Source of the DNA: Hirudo medicinalis
Taxonomy: Eukaryota > Annelida > Clitellata > Hirudinida > Hirudinidae
DNA: 33,402 bases
Direction of reading: 5' to 3'
Assembly: GCA_011800805.1 (NCBI GenBank)
Contig: MPNW01000088.1
Span: 211,065 to 244,466 of the forward strand
The notes below the pieces were generated by a model that was not told the origin of the DNA, ran no database searches, and saw only the letters and a list, made by a program, of their open reading frames with translations. A program made the translations under genes and the position numbers. This document shows positions 9,741 through 20,817 of this stretch, in pieces (position 1 is the stretch's first letter; each line of letters starts with the position of its first letter).

Positions 9741-12700
9741 TCAATTATTTAGAGATGAATGCATGCATGATTCATTACTGTAGCAAATGCTAAATTCTGG
9801 AATTTTTAAATCATCAAAGGTTATGTTTTCTGATAAAGCATCCTCAATTTCCATCAGGTTTGGTATTTCAACAACTTGTAATCTGTCAGACACAGGATAC
9901 AATTCATTTCTTTCCAACTGTTCAACATCACATTCCTTGTTTTTTATGAAATCCTTAAATAAGAAAACACTGAATCTTAAACTTGAGGAAACCCCATTTA
10001 AAAGCAACAGTTTAAAACTGTGAATAAAAAAGTATCTTACAGGCAGTAGTTTCGTGCTGATGGCAATTGCAAGCACTCCTTCTGATTTGCTAATTATCAC
10101 CTTTCGCACTTGCTCTGTTGGATTATCTTGATCCTTAAGCAACAGCATCTTGTCATTGTTCATAATAAATTCTGATGTAATAAGCCCTTTTGATCCAACT
10201 TTTTTGCACAACAAAGGAGCTCTTGAATTAAAAGATTATTAAAAATCCAATATATTCAAGCAAACAAAAATAATCAACAACAAATTCAAAAAGTTTAGAA
10301 AGTAGTGCAAAAATTCATTAAATTAAAAATTCATATAAATTAAAACATTAATCATTCAATAAGAATAAATTTTCAATGTCATACTGGACTAGACTGTGTC
10401 CATATATAGAGCCTCCATCAACACTTAATATTAATCCAGGTGAGAACTCCTTATTCAGTTCTATCAAATCTAACTCAATTATTTGCATCCGTTCATATTT
10501 CCCCTCACACAAAGACATCTTAGGGGATATGAGAAACCCATAATTGGAGGTTGCTAGCTTTTCTTCAAATTTTAGAGTGTTTTCAAAGTCTATTTCCAAG
10601 TACACCCCAAAGCCTGCACAACAAGTCACTTAAAAAAAAAAAATCTCATAGCTTAATGTAAATTAAAATTTACAAATTGGATTTGGTTCCCTAATTTGTA
10701 ATGAATCCAATTTTTCTGGTATTTCAGAAAGGTATTTCTTGAAATCAATGGAGGTCTCCATGCTCATCAAGTCAGAACTTTCAATATTGCACAAATCAGC
10801 AGGCAGTTCTAACTGTTCTAGATTAAAATCAGCTTAATCAAACAAACACAATTAACCAACATAAAATATATTCAAATGAACAAAAGCTTGCAAAGCTCAC
10901 TATTTTCTGATTGAGGATTTTGCAACTTCTGAAAAAGAAATATAATATTTTTTAAAGTATATATTTTAAAAATAATAAAATTACAACTCGATTAAATTAG
11001 AAATGAACTGACAGAACCTGAATATCAGGAAGGCAGTCAGATTCAACAAAATGGATTTTGTTGACATCGTTTTCATCTAGATACAAAAAACCCCGTAAAG
11101 ATTATTATAGTACATCATTCTCCAAATAAATTAAACTTTGTGAAACTCGCTTTCAATGTTTTCAAAACAATATATGTTGAATGGATCCTCAGGGTCATCA
11201 GGCCTACTCTCTTCCTTAATGAGACTGATGTCTTTTGCCTTGTTCATTGCGCATCTTAAGCGGGCTTTCCATTTGCTGAATTCTTTGTTATCTATCCCTT
11301 GGCGATATTTTCCGGTGTGGATTGCCCATTTCTTTAAATTAAAATTGCAAAAACAAGTGACTAAATAAAATAAAAGTTATCGTCCTAATATACTAATTTT
11401 TTTCCTAATATTCTAATCTACATTCCAATATGCATTTTTAATAATTTATTAATTTTTATAGTTAAAAATATCACTAATAATGTTGATGATATTGTTGCAT
11501 CATGATTAACTTTTACATATTGCCTAGACAACTTTGGTTCCATTGTCTTACGTTATTTGTATAGAGTAATTCGTAGCTCAATGTAGGTGGATGTGGCCCA
11601 GTGTGTTCAACTTCGAAATAATTCAATTGAAAATAGTTCAATAAACCTTACCTTCTTATCTTATATTCATCTCATAATTCAATTAAAAACACAACAGATG
11701 CATTGGAATTACAACTACTAAAAATGTTGGTGATGTTGACATGGGTTCCCTTTTGAGTCCCATCTTTGCCAATTTCCAAACTTGCTATTTAGAGGAAATG
11801 GGCTTTCACTTGATCGAAAAACCTCCATTATATGTCCGATATGTTGATGACATATTCCTTATGTATTGTGAAATGAGCAATTAGAACTTAAAAATGCTTT
11901 TGAAGAAAACTAAACATTACAATCATACCGTCAAACTAAGTGACATCCATAACCGACTTTCATTTCTTTATGTTCTAGTCTCTAAGAATCTCTCTAGCCT
12001 TACACATCAAGTACATGTCAAACCTACTGATGAAAGTACATGCTTAAATGATAGCAGCAAGCTACAGGGCTGGATTAAGGAGGGCGAAAGGGCCCTGGCC
12101 CCGGGCCTCCCACCAATCAATAGGCTTTCGAAAAAATGACACAAAATACTTAGTCATAACTAGGAACTGGTTATGCTTCTCTCTCTAATGGATACGTTTA
12201 CTGCTTCAGGTGCAGATTGATGTGTTTAAATAAAGCAAAATCTGAGTCTTCTCAGCTTTCGTCTATTGGCTTCTGTGATTGGAAACATTCACAAGAACGT
12301 CTACATAGTCATGAGCATTCAACGGAACATTTTACAATGAAGGCTACGATTGCTTTCAATAGGAGGTTTAAAGCAATTGGGTGAAATGATACAGAGCTGA
12401 CACAACAGCTCAAGCTTCTAGAGCAGTACTTGGAGACCAGTGTTGAAATGAGTTGTCAATGTTATTAAATTTATTACTGAGTGTGACTTAGCATTTAGAG
12501 GAGACAACGAATTGGTTGGATCACCTAGAAATGGAAACTTTAGAAAATGTTAAAGTTTCTAATCCAAAATATAAGTTGAATCTCGTCGTCTATTACAACC
12601 CATAACATTATTACAACTCATAATCTAATAAATAAATCTAATAAAATACAACTCTGATTATGAACACTTAAATAATTTTAAATACAACTCTAATTACGAA

Positions 12701-15700
12701 CAATTGCTTCTTCAAGCCAACTTACAACAAACCAATGTCATCTACCAATTTACTTGCCCCTTTTCACATGATAAGCCACATTAGAATGCCACTAAAAAAT
12801 GAATTTTTTAATGCTCCCATTCCACAAAAACGAAAGTTTTGCAAAATTCTGATGTGTTCTATTAATATAATATAATTGTATTTTATATTAATTAGTATTT
12901 TACCAACAATTACTTTGAAAATAATAAATAGTTCAAAACAATCACTTTAATGTGGTTACTTAAAATGTCGTGATGCCTACTATTTGTCCGGTAAGTCTGC
13001 AAATATGGTGTCTCTGGTCCTTTTGACTTTGTTGCTGCAACATTAAGGGTGGACTCCCTAGACAAGATTTGGAAAGTCATGTGTTCAATGTGCTGTTTGG
13101 CCGAATGGGTTGCGTTCCAAATGCAGTGGTAATGGCAACTGTTGTAATGTGTCATGTTCGCAAATCAGCCACTGCCGCCAGCGAGCGACATCGGGTATTG
13201 GCACTTTATAAATGGTAGATCGATTAAAAAATGCCTTCACATCCTGTTCGGATACAAAAGGCACTCAAAAGATCACAGAGTAGCAGTAGATCATTCTGTG
13301 GAGCAGATGAAGCATATGGAGATGTAAACCAGGCCTTCAGGTAAACCTTCACTACAAAAGTAGTGAAGTGGCCAAGAGATGACTGCCCACATGTAGTTAG
13401 TCGGAGTTGGGTGCAAAACATATAAATTTTAGGACTGTAAATCAGTTTTGCCATCCAGTGTTCCTGGTGGCATGTGTACTTCTCCACTGGGCTCTAAGAA
13501 ATAACAGTAACAACTGAAGAAGTTGTTTCTGGGCTGAAACTATATTAGTGGGTGCTGAATGAAGTGAATAAGGTCATCCCTAACTGGCATGAGGGCAGGT
13601 GCAATTAAATCTACATCCAGTCCACTTTCATAGCTAGACTTGTCAACTGTACTCCAGTATTCACCAAATCTCTGGAACAACTTTATGTTTGTCCACTAGA
13701 TGGTCCCATCAGTGTTTCAAACACCTTTGCAACAATTAGTTCCATTATGTGATGCCTACATGCCAAGCTGATCAGATTTCTACCAAGCTTTTTTTCAGAG
13801 GTAGGCATGCACCAGTTTGCACCCTAACCCTAACACTAACCTCCTGGTTTGCTGGCTGTAGTCTTAAAACACATGAACTTAATCCAGTTAAAGAGGTTCC
13901 ATTCCTGAATGAGATTAAAAATTGCAGTTGCATGTCCAGTTCCATTTGAAAAATGTTGGTACCCAACAATTTAATTGATCCATCTCTTGATCCCAGAATG
14001 GCAAGATGATTGACTTGTTTCTTTGTCATTAAAGCAGACAACATTTTGCCATCCTACTGCACTGTTAATGGTGAACTTGGATCAAAGGATGCTCGAATTA
14101 CAAGTGCTGACATAAGCACCAAAGAACATTAATATACATATATCTGTAATAGAATACTTTGCTTAATAATAAAAAAAAAAGCTTAATCAGCAATTCATTT
14201 TAGTTTGCTGATGGAAATTTGAACAAAAACCCAATTTTAGTGAAATATTTAAGGTATTGAAAATTTTGACCTCATTGAGCTACCAATAAATATCAATATT
14301 TTGGAATGAAAATTGGCACAGTTACTATTACACATAAAAGGAACAACTTCAGAGGATGGGAAATTTAAAATGTTTAACAAACATTTAGTACATATATTTT
14401 AGTGGCACCTTAATGGACACCTTGATTTAGGGAAAACTGTGTATGTGGATGTTTTATTCAATTATGTATTTTTTTATAATACATTTTAACCCTAAATTAC
14501 AGATTCTGAGGAAGTTTGATAAAAGCATGCCTAAACTTGCAATTAAGAACATTTTTATTTCTTGTAAAATTTAAAAGAAGAATGTTTTTTTTACAAAACT
14601 TTTGCACAAAAAAGTCTCTTTGGATTTGTGCTTATGCTAGAATTCAAACTTCCTGCTTAGTCCTGTTTCACATGTATTTAAGAGACTTTTTTTAAGAGAT
14701 CTATTTTCAGTGGGTTGTTAGCTAAGGATTCTCAGAAAAGACACTGATTGACTTTGGAAAAGAAAAGATTCCACCTCAAAATTTGCCAAAGTCAGTCTAC
14801 ATCAGATAACAAACATCATCGCAACAAAAGAAGAAATGGAAAAATTGAGTAAGAAGATAAAGCAAATGAGTAAAAGAGGCAGTGTCAGTAAAGTGAAGTT
14901 AATTGCAAAGTGTTTGAATGGTTCTGGTTAGGTCACTCCAAGAATCTACCAGAAACAGAACCACTGTTGAAAAAGAGAGCTCTAATGTTTGCAAAGGAGT
15001 TTAGGCAATGATTTTACAGCAAGCAATGGATGGCTAGAAGCATTCAACTAAAGAAAAGCCTAGTTTTCAATTTTGAAAGCTGGTAATAGTAAGTGTCTGC
15101 AGAAAGGTAGGCTTTCACACCTCCAAGGAACACTCCAAGGAAGATGTCTTCGACTGTGATGAAACCGCACTTTTTTTTTATAAGTTGTTGCCATCTAAGT
15201 CATTGGTAACAAAAGATGATGACAGACATGGCATTAAGAAAAACAAAGACAGAATAGTTGTACTGGTAGCAAGTGCATTGTGGTAAATGTTATTCCCATG
15301 AGAAGTCTCAAATTCCAAGATGCTTCAAGAACTTCATACTATCATATTAGCTGGGATTACTATTTCCTTTGATGTAACACAGACACCTTGATATAGGGCA
15401 AAACTGCCCATAGAGTCACTGCAAAGTTAAAATGTCCCAATTTGTAGTTTTTATTGTACTCCTAAATAGAGAGGAAAGCCATTGACAGCATAGACAATCA
15501 ATGGCCATATGAATGGATATATGTTTAAGTTTCAAAACTCCATATTGCAATAAGTACTCAAATCTAAAACAAAAAGGTATAAAATAAATAAACCAAAATT
15601 CAAATCAAGCTAAAAGAAATTGGCCAAGAAACTTCTCCTTCCTTTTTATGACTGCCAAAGATTATGAGCTTTATCTAGGTTGATCATGTGTAATTTCAGC

Positions 15701-16555
15701 AGACAAACACAATTTGATAATCATAACATCTCAGAGTTGATCAACATTTAATCTATTTCTCATTTTAGTTTTAGTTGAATTCAACATGCTAAATCCTCCT
15801 AGATTTGACACTTGATGCTCGAAATGTCTCATTCACATCCTGCAATTTAATCCTTTGGACTCGTCAATCAGTAAAGTAATGAATATTAAAATATTACTAG
15901 TCCAGCTTGATTTTCTGTGATACTAAATACTTTAAACCCTTCAAATGTCTTTTGCAAGCAATACTCCCTCTTTATTAAATAAAACACTAGTTTTTCTGAG
16001 TCTATTCAACTTATTCATTCCAAATTATAAATTATCTAGATCAAAGAAGATATGGAACATTATATATATATAAAAAAAAATATTCAAATTTTTAATGCAA
16101 GACCATTAAAATTAAAAAAGAGTCTTTTTATACTTTCTAAGTTAATTCATTTAAATTTAAGAATATGTATTAATTTTAACTGCATCATATCAAAAATGTG
16201 TGCACAAAGGAATATAAATATAAACTTAGAGGGAGCATGGACCATTTGGGATTTTACTCTAGTTTAATTTCTTAAATGTTCTTATTATAAATTGTTCTCT
16301 TATTATAACTTTAACTCAAGTCAAACGAATGCATTCCATAAACTGTCCTAAACTATTAATTAAGTTTCAAATGCATAAATTGCAAATATTTACCTCAAAT
16401 ATCTGCCTATATGGATTTTCATCATCATTGACTCGTGGCCATGGGAGTCTAAACTTCATTGTCTCATTATCAATCCAATAAGTACCAGGTACACCACCTT
16501 GATTAAGAATTCCTTCCAACCATGGCCGGAGTATCTGGCGTGACATCCTCATCAT
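9741..16555 (-). CDS. Interferon regulatory factor (IRF), 8 exons
   Basis: Transcription factor binding GAAA-type elements. Exons on the minus strand: 16555-16394, 11331-11169, 11076-11018, 10928-10901, 10832-10674, 10628-10385, 10221-10041, 9953-9741; total 1209 bases, 402 aa. Residues about 6-104 form the DNA-binding domain, with all five tryptophans (ILRPWLEG, GTYWIDN, FRLPWPR, KWAIHTGKYRQGID, SKWKARLRCAMNKAKDI); RCAMNK is the recognition-helix core. Exons 6-7 (CAGFGVYLEID, KEFSPGLILSVDGGSIYGHS) match the fold of the IRF-association domain, though this part is divergent. The end of exon 2 is the weakest call: only a poor donor (GTTTTG) keeps phase. Intron 1 is 5,062 bp and full of transposons; the others are 89-171 bp. 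An acceptor-like CTTTCTAG 14 bases before the ATG suggests an upstream non-coding exon or trans-splicing. Confidence 0.9.
11332..11699. other. Proximal part of IRF intron 1, nothing recognised
   Basis: AT-rich intron sequence between IRF exon 2 and the Penelope-like fragment; no features found. Confidence 0.4.
11700..12063 (+). pseudogene. Penelope-like reverse transcriptase fragment
   Basis: Fragment of a Penelope-like element RT. The plus strand reads VDMGSLLSPIFANF, then a YLEEMGF stretch and PLYVRYVDDIFLMYC with the catalytic YVDD. After a stop and frame change it reads NRLSFLYVLVSKN and VHVKPTDESTCLN, the block that follows the active site in this class. It is cut off precisely where a CAGGGC hAT-type end begins at 12065. 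It lies antisense to IRF within intron 1. The GIY-YIG nuclease part is not seen. Confidence 0.85.
12065..12600 (+). pseudogene. hAT (ZMYM/TTF-type) transposase relic with left end
   Basis: It starts with a terminal CAGGGCTGGATTAAGGAGGG. From about 12230 to 12530 the plus strand reads SSIGFCDWKHSQERLHSHE then STEHFTMKATIAF, and after breaks CDLAFRGDNELVGSPRNGNF. These match the N-terminal TTF-type region and the LAFRGDNE block of ZMYM-like hAT transposases. It is inserted into the Penelope-like fragment. Stops and frameshifts make it non-functional. The right end was not identified. Confidence 0.85.
12601..13090. other. IRF intron 1, AT-rich, no feature
   Basis: No motifs beyond a likely continuation of the hAT relic at the start; no coding frames with recognisable content. 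Confidence 0.35.
13091..13275 (+). mobile_element. tRNA-derived SINE, family 2, copy 2
   Basis: Homologous to the SINE at 6473-6658 in opposite window orientation. It has the A box TGGCCGAATGG (13099-13109), a B-box-like TGTTCGCAAATC, a body with TTTATAAATGGTA, and a 3' part with CTTCACATCCTGTTCGGATA and GGCACTCAAAAGATC. The copies differ at many sites, so the family is old. Confidence 0.7.
13276..14415. other. IRF intron 1, unassigned, includes telomere-like motif
   Basis: Frames at 13487-13224 and 14044-13772 (minus) match no family known to me. ACCCTAACCCTAACACTAAC at 13821-13840 holds two and a half telomere-type CCCTAA units; this is too short to mean much. Confidence 0.35.
14416..15406 (+). 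pseudogene. pogo/Tigger-like transposase relic
   Basis: Between about 14800 and 15300 the plus strand reads, across several frames, LLKKRALMFAKEF, NGWLEAF, EDVFDCDETALFF, LPSKSLVTKDD and RHGIKKNKDRIVVLVAS. These match the CENP-B-type DNA-binding block and the first catalytic aspartate region (NADETGLFF-like) of pogo/Tigger transposases. Near-identical 24-25 bp segments starting GACACCTTGAT lie at 14416-14439 and 15382-15406, one on each side, but in direct, not inverted, orientation. These may be left ends of two adjacent copies. The frame is broken many times. Confidence 0.75.
15610..15840 (-). pseudogene. hAT transposase C-terminal relic
   Basis: On the minus strand about 15815-15630 reads SNLGGFSMLNSTKTKMRNRL then NVDQL, DVMIIKLCLS and, after stops, SLAVIKRKEKF. 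The pattern (TKMRNRLNVDQL ... MIIKL) matches the end of the hAT dimerisation region in ZMYM-like elements. It is on the opposite strand to the hAT relic at 12065, so it belongs to another copy. Confidence 0.55.
15841..16393. other. IRF intron 1, donor-proximal, no feature
   Basis: AT-rich, with TATATATATA followed by an A-run at 16060-16080; nothing coding. Confidence 0.4.
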
Positions 16556-16785
16556 TTGTAAAATATCTAGAAAGCGAAATGTACTTTATAATTTTATACA
16601 TTTGCTGTTTAGACAAAGCAAAAAAACTTCAAACAGCAATAACATTAGAAACATTTGAAGACTGGCAACAAATACATTTCTATGGGCATATTTAGAACAT
16701 TTAGAACATTGACATGACCTCAGTAACTTAGGCTCCTGCCTACCTTCAAGAACTTTTCCAAATATCATTAGATTGCCATCGGCAC

Positions 16786-17743
16786 CTACAGAATTTTTGC
16801 TCCATGCTTTTTATTTTCATTCTGTAGACCACTTACTCTTTGTTTCCTACTCAATATCTTGCTCTTCATTTGTAGAGATTTGAAATTTATTAATGTACTC
16901 TGAGCATCAATGAACTTCTCAAAGAATTCCCTCTAGGGACACATTACATGAAATCTCACATTAATTAGAATATTTTCTTATGATTATCTTTTGAAATACA
17001 AAAAGCAATGTCAATAAAAAGTAAAATAATTAAACTGTGAAGAGTCACCAATCGCATTCATGTATCTCATTAAAACTGAAGTGATTAAATTGAATCAAAT
17101 TTTGTAGCCACCTTTAACATTCATCCTATTAAGTTAGTTAATGAAATCCTCAATTCTGTTTGAATTTTAAGCAATTATGATAAAAATGGTACTAAGCAAC
17201 TTATTGAAATGAAGTTTTGATTAAGGGCTAGCAAAACGATGTCAAAGGGCTAGAATGTTGGATAAGTTTTTAGAAGCCTCACTGGCCTTGGTCATAAAAC
17301 TACATTTTAACTCGAAGATAAATGATCACTGTCATTACGCAATGTAGTTCCAGGAATATGTCTGGAGAAACATATTGACGTTATCTACTTACATCTTTGA
17401 CGGTTGAATTAAATTCTTGCAATATCAGCGGCTTCCGCCTCTTCGGCCAAACATTGAATCGGGTATAGAATAAGCTAAAACACCATACATGAAATCAAAA
17501 AAGCCATATAAAAATGTCGAAGTTAGTTTATCTCAACTATCATAACTTATGAGAATATTGAGTATAACAGAATAATAATAATTATATCACTCCAAACTAA
17601 CATGTCACTCTGAAACTCGAAGACCTGACAATCGCGGAAATCCCATAAATTCCGAAAACATGTCGAATACGTCTTAATGGAAATAGCGATCTGCTAACAC
17701 GAACTTTAAAATAGATAGTATTGTTGAAACCTCGACAAAACAT
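16786..17743 (-). CDS. Small protein with basic N-terminus and one hydrophobic segment, 3 exons
   Basis: Exons 17743-17625, 17474-17393 and 16932-16786 join in phase (39 codons plus 2 bases; 1 base plus 27 codons; 32 codons onward) with strong signals, including GTAAGT after exon 2. The product begins MFCRGFNNTIYFKVRVSRSL, continues RRIRHVFGIYGISAIVSLFY, and has a charged C-terminal half containing REFFEKFIDAQSTL. The arginine-rich, acid-free first 28 residues followed by about 17 apolar residues suggest a mitochondrial inner-membrane protein; this is inference. Without further splicing it stops at TAG 16788-16786 (116 aa); an optional 50-bp intron (16836-16787) would end it at 16768 (about 104 aa). 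IRF starts about 230 bp downstream on the same strand. I do not recognise the family. Confidence 0.5.
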
Positions 17744-19215
17744 TAATTAATTTTTGTAATTAATTTTATATTGATTATAAATTGTTATATTCTAAAAATC
17801 TTTCTAAGGCAGCACTCTGACATTTAAAGTTAAAGTACTCCCATAATTCCCACAAATTCCAGAAGATCCAATATTCCTAATCAGCCAATATGTATGTAAT
17901 CTTTACGCAAAAACTGGCAACAGGGATTGCGTGTGATATTTACAGCTAATACTACTCTCTAGTTAATTGAATATTTACTGAATAAATCCAACTATAAATT
18001 CAGCATATGTTGAGCCCCGTCGTTTGTTACGGAATAAACATGGATTTACATTAAAATAAAAACAAATAACGGCTGAAATGTGACTGCAGCTGGTGGAAAT
18101 TTTAACAAAAGCATTAAAATCAGTCTTGCCATAATTCAAATCTAAATGAATAACAGAATGCAAGTTACTATGAACTAAAAATGACTGTCAGATTTCCTGC
18201 CCAAAGGAAGGGGAGAATGACCATTTCTCAAACAACAGCAAGGTAACCAACAAGGCTTTAACACGGAGGTTGATGGACAGTTCGGAACTTTCTCGTTCAT
18301 CGACAAATCTGACAAATTCAATCATGGGAAAGGTGTCTACCATGTCTCTGAATACAATGATTTCCCTGGATAGAACTTATCCCAGATGCCAAAAGGTTTG
18401 TTAGCATGTCCCGGTCCAAACAGCACCATCAACAAATGGCAAAAGCTGTTTGCTAGATTTCTACATCTAAAAGCCTGATAATGGCAAAAAATTCACCTCA
18501 CTAGCATTTGAAAAATTTTGAAATAAATTCAATATCAATTATATCTGTGTTCCTCCATCCATTCAGTCAGGACAAACTGAACATTTCTACAGAAAATGAG
18601 AGAAGAACCTTCAGTGGAGGCACTGCAAACAACTTCATTTTTTACTTACAGAACCACTTCATGCCTGTCATCTCCACTAGTATCCTAGGGTCGCTAATAT
18701 TTTCAAGATCCTTTTGCCAAGAAGCAAAAATAGTCATTTCATCAAGGGTTAGAGTTTGCCCTCCTGAAATAAGCTGAAATGATGTCCATGGGAAACGGCA
18801 TTAAAATTTGGCAGAACAGTGGTCAAGAACAAAATTCTTGAATTCATTGTCACATTTTCCAACTTTGTCCATTTTATAGAAAACAACATTTATGCAAATT
18901 TTTAGGTGGTTTTGATAATATTTAAAGGCTGCTCAATTCAAGAGAGCACATTCAAAGATGCTCATGCTTATGGCACTCTACAAATAAATACATTATTATT
19001 ATTATTCTCTGTAAAATCCATATATAGTTCTAGCTAAATGAAAATAAATCCTTCCAACATCCCTTGAATTTCTATCCAACCATTAAATTTGATAAAGAAT
19101 ACCAGTGGGACAACCTGCTTCCAAATTACAGAAACATGAAGCCAACTCCAAAATTTGTTGTGAACAGATCACTAATCAGCAAGTCCCAGAAAATTGACAG
19201 ACTTTCAGAACAGGC
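17744..19215. other. Intergenic, unassigned
   Basis: An open plus-strand stretch at about 18229-18369 (includes NTEVDGQFGTFSFIDKSDKF) has no start codon and no recognised relative. About 18590-18785 resembles 32430-32555, sharing GAGAGTTTGCC and AGCTGAAATG in the same order, so this part is a dispersed repeat of unknown class. An ATT-rich simple repeat lies at 18990-19002. Confidence 0.4.
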
Positions 19216-19221
19216 TTTATT
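19216..19221 (-). terminator. Poly(A) signal of NEDD8
   Basis: AATAAA on the minus strand, about 120 bases beyond the NEDD8 stop codon. Confidence 0.55.
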
Positions 19222-19339
19222 GCAAATTCTAATCAGTATATCTAAATCAATTTTTCTCAAGTTAAAATAAGCAAGTCTTTTACTAGACTGAAAGCAAAAG
19301 GTTTGGTAAGAAATCAACGATTCATAGTTCTCAATTTAA

Positions 19340-19655
<316 letters not shown>

Positions 19656-19979
19656 AAAGTGATGCTGAAAGATTTTAGATAGGGCTAGAAATGATATTCA
19701 AAAAAATCATTTTCAATTAATATTTTAAATAAAACAATCATTTCAATTTTAAGAACGTCATAGCAAAATTTATTAAATTAAAATGAGTAATTTCATGCAT
19801 ATTTTTTTGTTTCAATCGATAAATTTAAATATTTCCTAACAAAATATTAATAGTTAAAAAGATGATATTTCACAGAAAATTTCCGCTTTGTGAAGTCAGT
19901 GTTGTTTTTGGCAATGTAGGCAATTTACTTGTATTGTTGTTGTTGTTGTTTGTTAAAAATTATTTCGAATTAATTTAGA

Positions 19980-20300
19980 AGTGTTCTTATATAACAACTG
20001 CACGGAGATGGCTGATAAAATATACATCACAATGTTCATTATGATTTCTACTTTTAAAATATGTATGTTTTACAAACAAATTGAGTTATTGAGCAATATG
20101 CATGCTTTAAACATCTCGAGACATGTCAAGCGTAAGCTATTGCAACACGGAGTTTATTTATTTGATTAAAGTCCATTGCATAACTAAGATGATTTGGACT
20201 GCAGCACGGAGTCGATTTACAAGTCTTCTTATTCAATAACTACACAGAGCTGACTGATCAAATATACATCAAAATGTTCATTAAAATTCGTATTTCCGAA
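19980..20300 (+). repeat. Diverged tandem duplication, about 238-bp spacing
   Basis: 19980-20060 and 20218-20300 share TTCTTAT, ACTGCACGGAGATGGCTGAT versus ACTACACAGAGCTGACTGAT, and AATATACATCA(C/A)AATGTTCATTA. The spacer of the first unit holds the short retroposon at 20154-20200. The function is unknown; each unit contains one short open frame only. Confidence 0.6.
20154..20200 (-). mobile_element. Short hairpin retroposon, minus-strand copy
   Basis: 47 bases; on the minus strand it begins AGTCCAAATCATCTTAG, closes the stem with GGACT and ends TTAATCAAATAAATAA. It is flanked by GCAACACGGAGT (20142-20153) and GCAGCACGGAGT (20201-20212), a 12-bp duplication with one change. Its 5' boundary is the same as that of the copy at 24078, to within one base. 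This is the shortest copy and has almost no tail. Confidence 0.75.
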
Positions 20301-20456
20301 TCCAAAAATTCAAACCTTAGAAATCCAAGCTCTCAAACCGTTTACATGAGTTAAAGGTTTTCTGAAGCTTGAAATGTTTTTAGTTCAATCACACTCATCA
20401 TAGCATTCATTTTATGTGCTGAAAGATATCTTCTAAGTGCCGCTGGCGCCGGTCAG

Positions 20457-20760
20457 ATGTCGCTGCTTGTTCTTCTCGACTTATCTGCAGCTTTTGACAC
20501 TGTCGATCATGATATTCTTCTAGGACGACTAGAAACGTTGTTCGGCTTCATGGGCTGTGCCCTTGCATGGTTTCGGTCGTACCTAGCTGATCGTTCCTTC
20601 TCTGTTGGTTATGGTGAACTGGCATCGTCCTCTACCTCTATAACATGCGGAGTGCCCCAAGGCTCCGTTCTGGGCCCATTCCTTTTCACGATGTATACGG
20701 CTGAACTTGAGAGCGTCATTCGGGCATGGACTCCAATGTCATATGTATGCTGATGATACG
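20457..20760 (+). pseudogene. CR1/L2-like LINE reverse transcriptase fragment
   Basis: Fragment of a non-LTR retrotransposon RT. It reads LLVLLDLSAAFDTVDHDILL, FRSYLADRSFSVGYGE and CGVPQGSVLGPFLFTMY; a frameshift then gives YADDTQVYG with the catalytic YADD at about 20743-20770. The LDLSAAFDTVDH and VPQGSVLGP blocks are RT motifs typical of CR1/L2-like LINEs. Both ends are missing: upstream sequence is unrelated AT-rich DNA, and at 20820 a hAT-type end begins. Confidence 0.88.
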
Positions 20761-20817
20761 CAGGTCTACGGTCACTGTTTAGCTTGTGACAAATATTCTG
20801 GCATTTCTGACTGGCGG

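Noticed and set aside
13821..13840. Telomere-like CCCTAA repeats
   Set aside because: Only two full units plus a changed third; too short to call an interstitial telomere.
13772..14044. Minus-strand ORF of 90 codons in the IRF intron
   Set aside because: No family resemblance and no splice partners; it overlaps the telomere-like motif, which generates the RVRVQTG run.
16586..16768. Minus-strand ORF of 60 codons with a hydrophobic end
   Set aside because: It reads through a likely untranslated segment between the small gene and IRF; its hydrophobic end is from AT-rich intronic DNA, and its start lacks context.
18229..18369. Open plus-strand stretch with NTEVDGQFGTFSFIDKSDKF
   Set aside because: It looks protein-like but has no start, no clear splice sites and no family I can name; it is left as unassigned DNA.
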